DNA from: UBA8437 sp963582065
GTDB lineage: Bacteria > Planctomycetota > Planctomycetia > Planctomycetales > Planctomycetaceae
DNA length: 42,153 nucleotides
Assembly: GCA_963582065.1 (NCBI GenBank)
Contig: CAUZRQ010000039.1
Span: 1-42,153, forward strand
Reading direction: 5' to 3'
The position numbers and the translations under genes were made by a program. The notes beneath the pieces are model-generated. The model was given only the letters and a program-made list of their open reading frames with translations, was not told where the DNA came from and ran no database searches. The first letter of the stretch is position 1. Every line of letters starts with the position of its first letter. This document shows, in pieces, positions 26,530 to 33,955 of the stretch.

Positions 26530-26654
26530 ATTTTCTCCGTCCCGCTCCTTTCCGCCAGCCATGCTCTCGCCCGGACCACATCCTAGGTTCGATCTCGACG
26601 CGGGGAAAGCAGCCACCCTCGCGAGACGGTTCCGTCCGGCGGTAAACTCTCAGC

Positions 26655-27476
26655 ATGAACAGCCAACCCTCAACAAGGCCGGGGACCCCCGAGGAAGTCC
26701 GGGGGGCGTGCCGCGCGGGGACATGGACCGACCACACGGCCGGACTGGCTCCCGGCTTTGCCCAGGCCAACCTGGTCGTGCTGCCGGTCGACCAGGCCGA
26801 GGACTTCCAGGCGTTCTGCCAACGGAACCCCAAGCCATGTCCGCTGCTGGACGTGACCGCTCCGGGCGCGGCCGTGCCCGCGCGCATCGCCCCGGCCGCC
26901 GACATCCGCACCGACCTGCCACGCTACCGGGTGTGGGAACACGGAGAGGTGATCGACGAGCCGACCGACGTGACCAATTTCTGGCGGGACGACCTGGTCG
27001 GGTTCTTGATCGGCTGCTCGTTCACCTTCGAGGCGGCACTGCTGAAGGGGGGGTTGGAAGTGCGTCACCAGGCGTGTGAGACCAACGTGCCGATGTACCG
27101 CACGTCGGTCGAATGCGAGCCGGCCGGGGTGTTCCGAGGCCGACTGGTGGTCTCGATGCGGCCCTACGGGCCGGCCGACGTGGTCCGGGCGGTGGAGATC
27201 ACCTCGCGGTTCCCCGAAGTCCACGGATCGCCGGTTCACGTGGGACTCCCCGAACTGCTGGGAATCGAGGACCTGGGCCGTCCCGACTACGGAGACGCCG
27301 TGCCGGTCGGTGACAACGAGTTGCCGGTCTTCTGGGCCTGCGGCGTGACTCCCCAGGCGGTGCTCGAGTCGGCACGGGTGCCATTTGCCATCACCCACGC
27401 TCCCGGCTGCATGTTCGTCAGCGACGTGCGAGACGAGGACCTCGGATCGCGGAGTTTTTTCTCGTCGGACGTTTGA
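26655..27476 (+). CDS. DUF1445 family putative hydro-lyase (D-glutamate cyclase-like)
   Basis: The 273-residue protein is of typical family length. It has the conserved LAPGFAQANLVVLP, LPRYRVWEHGEV, DDLVGFLIGCSFTFEAALL, NVPMYRTSVEC, VHVGLPELLGI and FWACGVTPQAVLESARVPFA, followed by ITHAPGCMFVSD. The family includes B. subtilis YcsI, encoded with 5-oxoprolinase genes, and the mammalian D-glutamate cyclase, which makes 5-oxo-D-proline from D-glutamate. A cyclase role is inferred from the family and from the fused 5-oxoprolinase upstream on the same strand. It probably acts in the cytoplasm, as no signal peptide is visible. Confidence 0.9.
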   Translation: MNSQPSTRPGTPEEVRGACRAGTWTDHTAGLAPGFAQANLVVLPVDQAEDFQAFCQRNPKPCPLLDVTAPGAAVPARIAPAADIRTDLPRYRVWEHGEVIDEPTDVTNFWRDDLVGFLIGCSFTFEAALLKGGLEVRHQACETNVPMYRTSVECEPAGVFRGRLVVSMRPYGPADVVRAVEITSRFPEVHGSPVHVGLPELLGIEDLGRPDYGDAVPVGDNELPVFWACGVTPQAVLESARVPFAITHAPGCMFVSDVRDEDLGSRSFFSSDV

Positions 27477-27568
27477 GAACCCGGATCGCCGTCGGTAGGA
27501 TGCGTGGCACTGTCGGGCGGCTCGGAAGCGAGTCCGCAGTTAGATACATCTTGAGGAGACTGGAGTCC

Positions 27569-28192
27569 ATGCGGGACCGAGACGATCAAAATCGCAGCGG
27601 GCCTGACTTCAATCGTCGCGACTTCCTGAAGGGATCGGCTGCGGCCGCCACCGCCACCGCGATGGCCACGCAGGGTTCCGAGGAAGCAGTGGCCGCAAAC
27701 CTGAAGACCAACGTCTTCGCCGCGGCCGCCCAGAACGTGACGCTGAACGTCAACGGCAAGGATCACACTGTCAAGGTCGAGCCGCGGGTGACGTTGTTGC
27801 ACGTCCTGCGGAACAACCTGAACCTGACCGGCTGCAAGGAGGTGGACGAGCGGTCCGCCGACGGCGCCGACACGGTGTTGATCGACGGCAAGACGGTCCT
27901 GGCGGGCAGTCGGCTGGCGATCGAGTGTGAGGACAAGAAGATTCACACGGTCGAATCGTTGCGACGGGGCGAGAAGGTCGACGCGGTTGTCGCCGGATTC
28001 GTCAAGCACGACGCGATGCAGTGCGGCTTCTGCACTCCCGGCTTCGTGGTCGCCACCCGGGCCTTCCTCGACAAGAACCCCAAGGCGTCTCTCGCCGACA
28101 TTCAGAAGGGACTGGGCGGCAACATCTGCCGCTGCGGCACCTACCAAGGCATCACGATGTGTGCCCTGGAGATCTCGAAAGGAGGCAAGTGA
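27569..28192 (+). CDS. Molybdenum hydroxylase 2Fe-2S subunit with one cluster motif lost (Tat-exported)
   Basis: The 207-residue protein starts with a Tat signal (NRRDFLKGSAAAATATAMAT). After it comes a xanthine dehydrogenase small-subunit fold: VTLNVNGKDHTVKVEP, then VTLLHVLRNNLNLTGCKE. The next segment should hold the plant-ferredoxin cysteines (C-x4-C-x2-C ... C) but reads Asp93, Asp98, Asp101 and Gly113 in VDERSADGADTV...LAGSRLA. The helical domain is complete: HDAMQCGFCTPG (Cys152, Cys155) and NICRCGTY (Cys187, Cys189). So the Moco-proximal cluster should form, but the FAD-side cluster should not. The start at 27569 has a good GGAG six bases upstream. Only this subunit has an export signal, so the trimer is probably co-exported. 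It lies three bases before the large subunit. Confidence 0.92.
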   Translation: MRDRDDQNRSGPDFNRRDFLKGSAAAATATAMATQGSEEAVAANLKTNVFAAAAQNVTLNVNGKDHTVKVEPRVTLLHVLRNNLNLTGCKEVDERSADGADTVLIDGKTVLAGSRLAIECEDKKIHTVESLRRGEKVDAVVAGFVKHDAMQCGFCTPGFVVATRAFLDKNPKASLADIQKGLGGNICRCGTYQGITMCALEISKGGK

Positions 28193-28195
28193 GCC

Positions 28196-30337
28196 ATGGC
28201 AGAACGCAAAGTTGCCTGGAAAAAACGTGCGGACAACACCCTGATCGGGGGTGACCACCAGCGGATCGACGGCTTCGAGAAGGCCTCCGGCCACGCCAAG
28301 TACGCCGCCGACATCAACACCGCCGGCACGCTGTTCGCGCGGCTGTTGACGTTCAAGGGCGGTGCCGCGGTGGTCAAAAGCATCGACATCGCCGACGCCG
28401 AAAAGACTCCCGGCGTCCGCGCCGTGGAAGTCTTCAACGGTGCCGGCAAGGAAGTCCGCTGGGACGGAACGATCGTCGCTGCGGTCGCCGCCGACACGCC
28501 CGAGCAGGCCGAGGATGGCGTGCGGGCGATCAAGGTCACCTACGAAGCCAAGCCCCACTGGGTCGACGAAGAGGACCTGCCGGGGGCCACGACCAGCAAG
28601 CGGACCAAGCCGCTGGGTGACAACCAGAAGGGCGACGTGGCCGCAGCCCTGAAGGCGGCCAAGCATGTCCACAAGGGCTACTACGGCATCGCCACCATCT
28701 CGCACATGTGCCTGGAAACGCACGGGTCGCACTGCGAGTGGGACGGCGACGACAAGCTCAAAGTCCACCTCTCGACCCAGAACGTCTCGGGCACCGGCGG
28801 CCAGTTCGCCGGCCCGCTGGGAATCGACGCCAGCAACGTCTCGATCACCTGCAACTACATCGGTGGCGGGTTCGGGTCGAAGTTCGCGGCCGATGAGTGG
28901 GGAGTGAAATGTGCCCAGTTGTCCAAGAAGGCCGGCAAGCCGGTCCGATTGATGCTCGACCGGGCCACCGAGTTGAAGATCGGGGGAACCCGCCCGAGCG
29001 GGTTCGCCGAGGTCACGATCGCCGCTGATGCCGAAGGCAACATCACCGTCTGGGACAGCCACCACTGGGGCACCAGCGGGATCGCCGGCAGCACGATTTC
29101 TCTCGGACAGCTTCCCTACTGTTTCGACGGGATCCCCAACCGCAACCGCAAGGCGACGGGCATCTCGACCAACACCGGGCCGAACCGGGCCTGGCGAGCT
29201 CCCCCGCACCCGCAGTTGTGTGCGGTCACCGACACGGTGATCGACGACCTGGCGGCGAAGATGGGAGCCAACAGCTACGACATCTTCATGAAGAACCTCG
29301 ACAAGACACCCAAGCCGGATGTCTACGCCGAGGAGATGAAGATCGGTGCGAAGCTGATCGACTGGAAGGCCAAGTGGCACGCTCATGGCAAGGGCGGCGG
29401 CAAGTCCGTCAAGCGGGGACTGGGCATGGCCCTGCACCGCTGGGGCGGCCGGGCCGGGGCCACGACCTGCACCGTCAAGGTGCACCCCGACGGGGCGGTC
29501 GAGACCTTCCTGGGCAGCCAGGACCTGGGCACCGGCACCCGCACCGTGATCGCGATCACCCTCGCCGAAACATTCGGACTGGGTATCAACGACGTGAAGG
29601 TCAACCTCGGGAACAACAGCTATCCGAAGGCCAACCCGTCGGGCGGCTCGATCACCGTCGGTGGCGTCTCCGGACCGCACCGGCGTGCCGGACTCGAGGC
29701 GCTGTGGAAGATCTACGACCTGGTCGCCGCCAAGTACAAGGTGAAGGCCGACTCACTCTCGGCCAAGGGGGGCAAGATCCTCTCGGCCGGCAAGTCGGTC
29801 TGCACCTGGAAACAGGCCTGTGGCCTGCTGGGCCCGATGCCCCTGGAAGTCCAGGGACAGGGACCCAAAGACGACGGACTGACGTCCGCGGGCGTCGCCG
29901 GCGTCCAGATGGCCGACGTCTCGGTCGACATCGAAACCGGAATCGTCCGGATCAACGAACTGGTGGCCGTCCAGGACTGTGGACTGATCATCGACGAGTT
30001 GACCGCTCGCAGCCAGGTCTATGGCGGCCTGATCATGGGCATCGCCTACGCCCTGTCCGAGGAACGCGTGATGGACAAACGCACCGGGCGGTTCATCAAC
30101 GCCGACCTGGAAAACTACAAGCTGCCGCGGATCGGTGACATCGGCAAACTGATGGTCCACATGTACCAGCCCGACAGCGAGTACGAGCGGGGCGTGGTGG
30201 GACTGGGAGAACCCCCGGTCATCTCCACCGGGGCCGCGATTTCCAACGCCGTCGCCAACGCGACCGGCGTCCGCGTCCCTGTCCAGCCGCTGACTCCTCA
30301 GCGAGTCCTCGAGGCTCTGAAAGGAGGTCAAGCATGA
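28196..30337 (+). CDS. Molybdenum hydroxylase large (Moco-binding) subunit
   Basis: This 713-residue xanthine dehydrogenase-family catalytic subunit binds the molybdopterin cofactor. Visible motifs: KASGHAKYAADI, GGGFGSKFAADEWG for Moco, TNTGPNRAWRAPPHPQ, FLGSQDLGTGTRT, and GLGEPPVIST with the probable catalytic Glu672. It has no signal peptide of its own. The sequence is of the group found in planctomycetes and related bacteria; the substrate (purine, aldehyde or another heterocycle) cannot be deduced. It is preceded by the iron-sulfur subunit and overlaps the FAD subunit by four bases (ATGA). Composition is rich in Lys and Gly compared with neighbours. Confidence 0.93.
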   Translation: MAERKVAWKKRADNTLIGGDHQRIDGFEKASGHAKYAADINTAGTLFARLLTFKGGAAVVKSIDIADAEKTPGVRAVEVFNGAGKEVRWDGTIVAAVAADTPEQAEDGVRAIKVTYEAKPHWVDEEDLPGATTSKRTKPLGDNQKGDVAAALKAAKHVHKGYYGIATISHMCLETHGSHCEWDGDDKLKVHLSTQNVSGTGGQFAGPLGIDASNVSITCNYIGGGFGSKFAADEWGVKCAQLSKKAGKPVRLMLDRATELKIGGTRPSGFAEVTIAADAEGNITVWDSHHWGTSGIAGSTISLGQLPYCFDGIPNRNRKATGISTNTGPNRAWRAPPHPQLCAVTDTVIDDLAAKMGANSYDIFMKNLDKTPKPDVYAEEMKIGAKLIDWKAKWHAHGKGGGKSVKRGLGMALHRWGGRAGATTCTVKVHPDGAVETFLGSQDLGTGTRTVIAITLAETFGLGINDVKVNLGNNSYPKANPSGGSITVGGVSGPHRRAGLEALWKIYDLVAAKYKVKADSLSAKGGKILSAGKSVCTWKQACGLLGPMPLEVQGQGPKDDGLTSAGVAGVQMADVSVDIETGIVRINELVAVQDCGLIIDELTARSQVYGGLIMGIAYALSEERVMDKRTGRFINADLENYKLPRIGDIGKLMVHMYQPDSEYERGVVGLGEPPVISTGAAISNAVANATGVRVPVQPLTPQRVLEALKGGQA

Positions 30338-31329
30338 GACCTTTTGAATATGCACGACCGCAGAACGAGAGCGAAGCTCTGGATCTGCTCAATGACCACG
30401 ACGCCAACACGGCCGTGCTGGCCGGGGGAACCGATCTGATCGCCCTGTTGCAGGAGGATCTGCAGGCCCCCCAACGCGTCGTCGATATCAAGCAGGTCGA
30501 ATCGATGCGGGGCATCGCCGCCGACGGCGACGGCGTTGTCATCGGGGCGCTGACGACTCTCGAGGAAATCTCCGAGAGCCCTCTGCTGGCCGATTACCGT
30601 TCGCTGGACGACGTCGTCGACGGCGTCCGTGCAATCCAGATCCAGCAGATGGGAACGCTCGGTGGCGACCTCTGTCACCTGCCCAACTGCTGGTTCTATC
30701 GCAACGGCTACGGGCTGTTGGCACTCGAAGACGGAGAATCGCTGGTCGCGTCCGGCGACAACCGTTACCACGCCATCCTGGGCAACCAGGGTCCGGCCAA
30801 GTTCGTCAGTGCCGCGAGATTCGCTCCGGCCCTGATCGCTTGGGGAGCCGACGTGCGAGTGATCGGACCCGACGCCGATTCGTCGGAATGGCTGCCGCTG
30901 GAGCACTTCTTCGTGACGCCCAAGGTCGAAATCCAGGGTGTCTCGGTGCTCAAACCCGGCCAGTTGATCTCTCACGTCCGCCTGCCAGCGACCGCCGGAC
31001 GGGTCAGCTCGACCTACGAGGTCCTGCAGATGGAGGGGCTCGACTGGCCACTGGCCACCGCAGCCGCCACCATCGACCTCGACGGAGGAGTCGTCCGTGA
31101 AGCGAGCATCGTGATGGGGCATGTCGCCCCGATGCCGTGGGTCGCCCACGAAGCCGCCCAGAGCCTGATCGGCCAGCCGGTCGACGAGGTCTCTGCCGGC
31201 CGCGCCGGTGAGATCGCCGTCGCACAGGCCACCCCGCTCAGGGACAACGCCTACAAGGTGCAACTGGCCAAGACGGCCGTCAAACGAGCCGTGCTCTCAG
31301 CGGCCGACATGCTGGAAGGAGCTCTGTAA
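30334..31329 (+). CDS. Molybdenum hydroxylase FAD-binding subunit
   Basis: This 331-residue protein is a CoxM/XdhB-type FAD subunit that passes electrons from the iron-sulfur subunit to an acceptor. FAD motifs are VLAGGTDLIALL (28-39) and MGTLGGDLCHLP (106-117). Right after the second motif, two Cys (114 and 119) sit in a CHLPNCWFYRNGYG loop, followed by GDNRYHAILGNQGPAKFVS. A similar insertion in 4-hydroxybenzoyl-CoA reductase carries a [4Fe-4S] cluster with four Cys, but only two are seen here. It starts at ATG 30334, overlapping the large subunit stop, with AAAGGAGG upstream. Confidence 0.93.
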   Translation: MRPFEYARPQNESEALDLLNDHDANTAVLAGGTDLIALLQEDLQAPQRVVDIKQVESMRGIAADGDGVVIGALTTLEEISESPLLADYRSLDDVVDGVRAIQIQQMGTLGGDLCHLPNCWFYRNGYGLLALEDGESLVASGDNRYHAILGNQGPAKFVSAARFAPALIAWGADVRVIGPDADSSEWLPLEHFFVTPKVEIQGVSVLKPGQLISHVRLPATAGRVSSTYEVLQMEGLDWPLATAAATIDLDGGVVREASIVMGHVAPMPWVAHEAAQSLIGQPVDEVSAGRAGEIAVAQATPLRDNAYKVQLAKTAVKRAVLSAADMLEGAL

Positions 31330-31332
31330 TCC

Positions 31333-31554
31333 ATGTCCGAAGAACTCCAGGTTATCGACAACACGACCACCCGCTGCCGACAGCTCCTCTCCAAGGGGCT
31401 CTACACCAACGCCGGGATGCCGCCCGGCGAAAAGGCAACCGGGGATGGAAACTTCTGGTGCGGCAAGACCCAGACGATCTTCGGACCCGATGATCGCCTC
31501 TGCGATGCGGAACACTGCACGAACTCCACCCGCAGCTGCTACGAGGCCACCTAG
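31333..31554 (+). CDS. Small Cys-containing protein of the molybdenum hydroxylase operon
   Basis: The 73-residue protein follows the FAD subunit after three bases with GGAG ten bases before its ATG, so it is co-transcribed with it. Cysteines are at 15, 43, 57, 62 and 69 (TRCRQL, FWCGKTQ, LCDAEHC and RSCYEA). Gly/Pro-rich turns (GMPPGE, TGDGNFWCG, FGPDD) suggest a compact fold with bound metal or disulfides. No signal peptide or membrane segment is present. I do not know a named family. Position and Cys content suggest a small electron-transfer or assembly partner, which is inference. A terminator follows directly. Confidence 0.75.
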   Translation: MSEELQVIDNTTTRCRQLLSKGLYTNAGMPPGEKATGDGNFWCGKTQTIFGPDDRLCDAEHCTNSTRSCYEAT

Positions 31555-31584
31555 GACCGAAGACCAAGGACGCGAAAACCCGCG

Positions 31585-31622
31585 CCCCGCCGGACCCCGC
31601 AACGGGTTCGGCGGGGTGTTTT
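31585..31622 (+). terminator. Terminator of the molybdenum hydroxylase operon
   Basis: CCCCGCCG (31585-31592) pairs perfectly with CGGCGGGG (31609-31616), the inner ACCC/GGGT extends the stem, and TGTTTTCG follows. It closes the four-gene operon that starts at 27569. Confidence 0.8.
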
Positions 31623-31691
31623 CGTTTCGGCACCATGTCGACCGCCCCCGGTGCAAGGTACCCGTGGTCCTTGTTTTTCCTCGGCATCACG

Positions 31692-31720
31692 TTGACGAGG
31701 TCGACGACCCGTGGGAGAAT
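31692..31720 (+). promoter_or_regulatory. Promoter TTGACG-17-GAGAAT before the DUF1326-like gene
   Basis: TTGACG (31692-31697) and GAGAAT (31715-31720) are 17 bases apart, between the operon terminator and the next gene. The predicted start is near 31727, giving a leader of about 50 bases. Confidence 0.4.
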
Positions 31721-31778
31721 CGTGGGACCGGTTTACGACCAATCTGCCTGAAACAAGGTGTTCTGGAGGATCTCAGAC

Positions 31779-32444
31779 ATGCGTCAACTCAGCCTGGTTC
31801 TCGCCCTGCTTCTCGTGTTCGCCGCCACCGCGCGGGCCGCGAACATCTCGGGCGAATACCTCGAAGCCCGCACCTGCAACGTCTACACCGGCCCCTGTTT
31901 CGCTAACGCCGAGATGGGACTGGCCGGCAAGGAAGCCCTGATGGCCTGGAAGATCGACAAGGGACAGTGGAAGGGCGTCAACGTCGACGGCCTCGGTGCC
32001 GCGGTGATCGTCACCGCCGAGAGCACCATCGGATTTGACGGGATCTTCCCCATGCGGGCCGGCAAGATGAACGCCGTGATCCTGATCGACCAGAAGGCCA
32101 CTCCGGAACAGTTCGCCGCGCTGGTCGATTTCGTCAAGGACACCGCCAAGACCTACACCAAGCACGTGGTCAAGGTCCAACGGGCTCCGATCGAGTTGAA
32201 GAACAACCACCTGACCAAGCAGGCCCGGTTCAAGGCTGGCAAGATCGCCGAGATCACGACCCGGGCGCTGAAGAAGAGTGACTGTGTCTGCACCAACGAG
32301 GTGGTCTACTACCAGCCGTTGACAAAGGTCGAGAACTTCAGCCCCGCCTTCAGCCTCAAGGTCTCCTACCAGGGCAAGGGCCTGAACCGGCGGTTCACCA
32401 ACTTCGGCACCCGTAGCGCGTTCCTGGCAACCTTCCGTCGCTAA
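31779..32444 (+). CDS. Secreted DUF1326-like protein
   Basis: The 221-residue protein starts with a signal peptide (MRQLSLVLALLLVFAATARA) and then ANISGEYLEARTCNVYTGPC, the start of DUF1326 domains. MAWKIDKGQWKGVNVDGLGA and a C-terminal CVCTNEVVYYQPL are also seen. The cysteines in TCNVYTGPCF and DCVCTN may bind a metal or form disulfides. The biochemical role of DUF1326 is not known to me. The ATG at 31779 is preferred to the open frame at 31758 because of the signal peptide and a GGAGG about ten bases upstream. It has its own promoter and terminator, so it is a single-gene unit. Confidence 0.82.
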   Translation: MRQLSLVLALLLVFAATARAANISGEYLEARTCNVYTGPCFANAEMGLAGKEALMAWKIDKGQWKGVNVDGLGAAVIVTAESTIGFDGIFPMRAGKMNAVILIDQKATPEQFAALVDFVKDTAKTYTKHVVKVQRAPIELKNNHLTKQARFKAGKIAEITTRALKKSDCVCTNEVVYYQPLTKVENFSPAFSLKVSYQGKGLNRRFTNFGTRSAFLATFRR

Positions 32445-32461
32445 ACGCCGCGGCTTCGAAC

Positions 32462-32503
32462 AACAGGCGGGATTCGGCCCGGTCGCCGACTCCCGCCTGT
32501 TTC
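32462..32503 (+). terminator. Terminator after the DUF1326-like gene
   Basis: AACAGGCGGGA (32462-32472) is the exact reverse complement of TCCCGCCTGTT (32491-32501), giving an 11-bp stem with an 18-base loop and a TTTCTGATT tail. The T-run is short, but the stem is strong. Confidence 0.75.
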
Positions 32504-32554
32504 TGATTTGTCGCACCGGTGACCAGGCCGGTGATCAATGACCACCGGTCGCCA

Positions 32555-32583
32555 ATGACTCCTGCCCGGAGACCGACTACAAT
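32555..32583 (+). promoter_or_regulatory. Promoter ATGACT-17-TACAAT before the secreted protein gene at 32653
   Basis: ATGACT (32555-32560, four of six) and TACAAT (32578-32583, five of six) are 17 bases apart, 70 bases before the ATG at 32653. This probably drives the genes from 32653 to mch, which are closely spaced or overlapping. Confidence 0.45.
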
Positions 32584-32652
32584 GACCGTGGCCGTCCGAA
32601 TCTCAACCACCACCTGACATCCGTTCCGCCGATCCCGCTGGAGCCTCACCAG

Positions 32653-33354
32653 ATGAAACGCCCCATCCTCTCCGCCGTCCTGGTTCCCGCTGTCGTTCTG
32701 ATCTCATCCGGAATCCTGCTGGCAACAGCCGCCGCACCGGCCCACAAGCTCGTCCGCACCAAGGCGCTGCCCAAGGGCGTCGCCGGGAAGATCGCCAGCC
32801 TGATCGACAAGGCCGGATACCAGATCTCCAGCCCCAAGGGCCCCGTCTGCAGTGTCTGGCTGGTCAAGGACGTGCCGATCCGCGACAAGTTCAAGCCGAC
32901 CCTGTCGGTCAAGTACCCCTTCACCGCCGGACAACTCGTCGGACTGCTCCAGGTCCACGGCAAGACCGGCTACACGGATTTCCGCGGCCAGGAGCTCAAG
33001 CCCGGCGTCTACACGCTGAGGTACGGCCAGCAGCCCGAAGACGGCAACCACGTGGGGACCAGCGAGTTGGCCGACTTCCTGCTCGCGCTGCCCGCCAAGA
33101 TCGACCAGGACCCCAAGCCGATCTTCGGCTTCGAAGACCTGTCGGCAAAAAGCGCCAAGTCGGCCGGAGCGGCACACCCGGCCATCTTCTCGATGCTGCC
33201 GGGGGGAAAGAAACCGATCAAGACCGCTGCAGTGACGCACGACGAGGACCATGACTTCTGGATCCTCACCGTCCCAGCCGCCGCCAAGACGAAGTCCAAG
33301 GCCAAGGCGGTCGTCAACCTGCGGTTCATCGCGATCGGTCGTTCCCCGGAGTAG
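32653..33354 (+). CDS. Secreted protein of unknown function
   Basis: The 233-residue protein has a signal peptide (LSAVLVPAVVLISSGILLATAAA). The mature part is predicted to be mostly beta: PVCSVWLVKDVPIR, YPFTAGQLVGLLQV, DFRGQELKPGVYTLRYGQQP, then FWILTVPAAAKTKSK. The PGVYTLR segment and the general pattern resemble secreted DUF2911-like beta-sandwich proteins, but I cannot claim membership. It ends Ala/Lys-rich. It is the first of three closely spaced genes (four bases to the next), leading into mch. Confidence 0.7.
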   Translation: MKRPILSAVLVPAVVLISSGILLATAAAPAHKLVRTKALPKGVAGKIASLIDKAGYQISSPKGPVCSVWLVKDVPIRDKFKPTLSVKYPFTAGQLVGLLQVHGKTGYTDFRGQELKPGVYTLRYGQQPEDGNHVGTSELADFLLALPAKIDQDPKPIFGFEDLSAKSAKSAGAAHPAIFSMLPGGKKPIKTAAVTHDEDHDFWILTVPAAAKTKSKAKAVVNLRFIAIGRSPE

Positions 33355-33358
33355 GCTC

Positions 33359-33955
33359 GTGATCCACCCGGCCCGCATCCTCCTTCTTGTACCGTTCGTC
33401 CTCGGACTTTGCGGTGTGGCCACCGCGGAGGCAAAACCGCCGAAACCGGCTGCCAAGAAGGTGAGCAAGCCCCCCGGGGGGATCAAGAGAGAACTGTTCG
33501 CCGGACGGGTCGTGATGCTCAGCGACGCGTTGAAGCGACGCGGGGTCAAGAGCACCGACGAGTTCGCCAAGCAGGTGGTGCTCGAGACACCCGGCGGCGA
33601 GTTGATCCCGATCGTTCCCGATTGGCGGGGTCGGGCCTTCTACCAGGACAAGCGGCTGAGAAACCGGCCGGTCGAACTGGTCGGTTACCGCCGCCGCGGC
33701 ATCCCCTACCTCCAGGTGCTGATGGTCTTCACCGTCGACCGCACGGACAAGCGTCAGAAGAAATCCGTCAGGCGGTACTTCGACTACTGGTGCGACATCT
33801 GCTCGATCCCGATGTACGAGATCAAACGGTGCGAGTGCTGCCAGGGGCCGATCCGGATGAGGTTCCAGCCACGGGGCCTGCCGTCCTACATCAAGACCGA
33901 TGCCAAGGCGAAGGCGGGCCGAGAGACTTCGGCCAACGGGGACAACTCGCCGTGA
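33359..33955 (+). CDS. Secreted small protein with a Cys cluster, overlapping mch
   Basis: The GTG at 33359 gives a 198-residue protein with a signal peptide (ARILLLVPFVLGLCGVATA); the open frame to 33251 overlaps the previous gene and lacks a signal. A Lys/Pro-rich linker is followed by a domain with FAGRVVMLSDALKRRGVKS, and VPDWRGRAFYQDKRLRNRPV. Near the C-terminus WCDICSIPMYEIKRCECCQG holds five Cys (145, 148, 158, 160, 161), probably for metal binding. The stop overlaps the mch GTG by four bases (GTGA), so translation is coupled. The family is not recognised; the coupling to a cytoplasmic C1 enzyme is odd for a secreted protein. Confidence 0.7.
   Translation: MIHPARILLLVPFVLGLCGVATAEAKPPKPAAKKVSKPPGGIKRELFAGRVVMLSDALKRRGVKSTDEFAKQVVLETPGGELIPIVPDWRGRAFYQDKRLRNRPVELVGYRRRGIPYLQVLMVFTVDRTDKRQKKSVRRYFDYWCDICSIPMYEIKRCECCQGPIRMRFQPRGLPSYIKTDAKAKAGRETSANGDNSP

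Noticed and set aside
27287..29680. A 797-codon minus-strand open frame opposite DUF1445 and the molybdenum hydroxylase genes
   Set aside because: It is antisense to clear genes, has no recognisable motif and is the kind of long shadow frame expected at high GC with strong codon bias.
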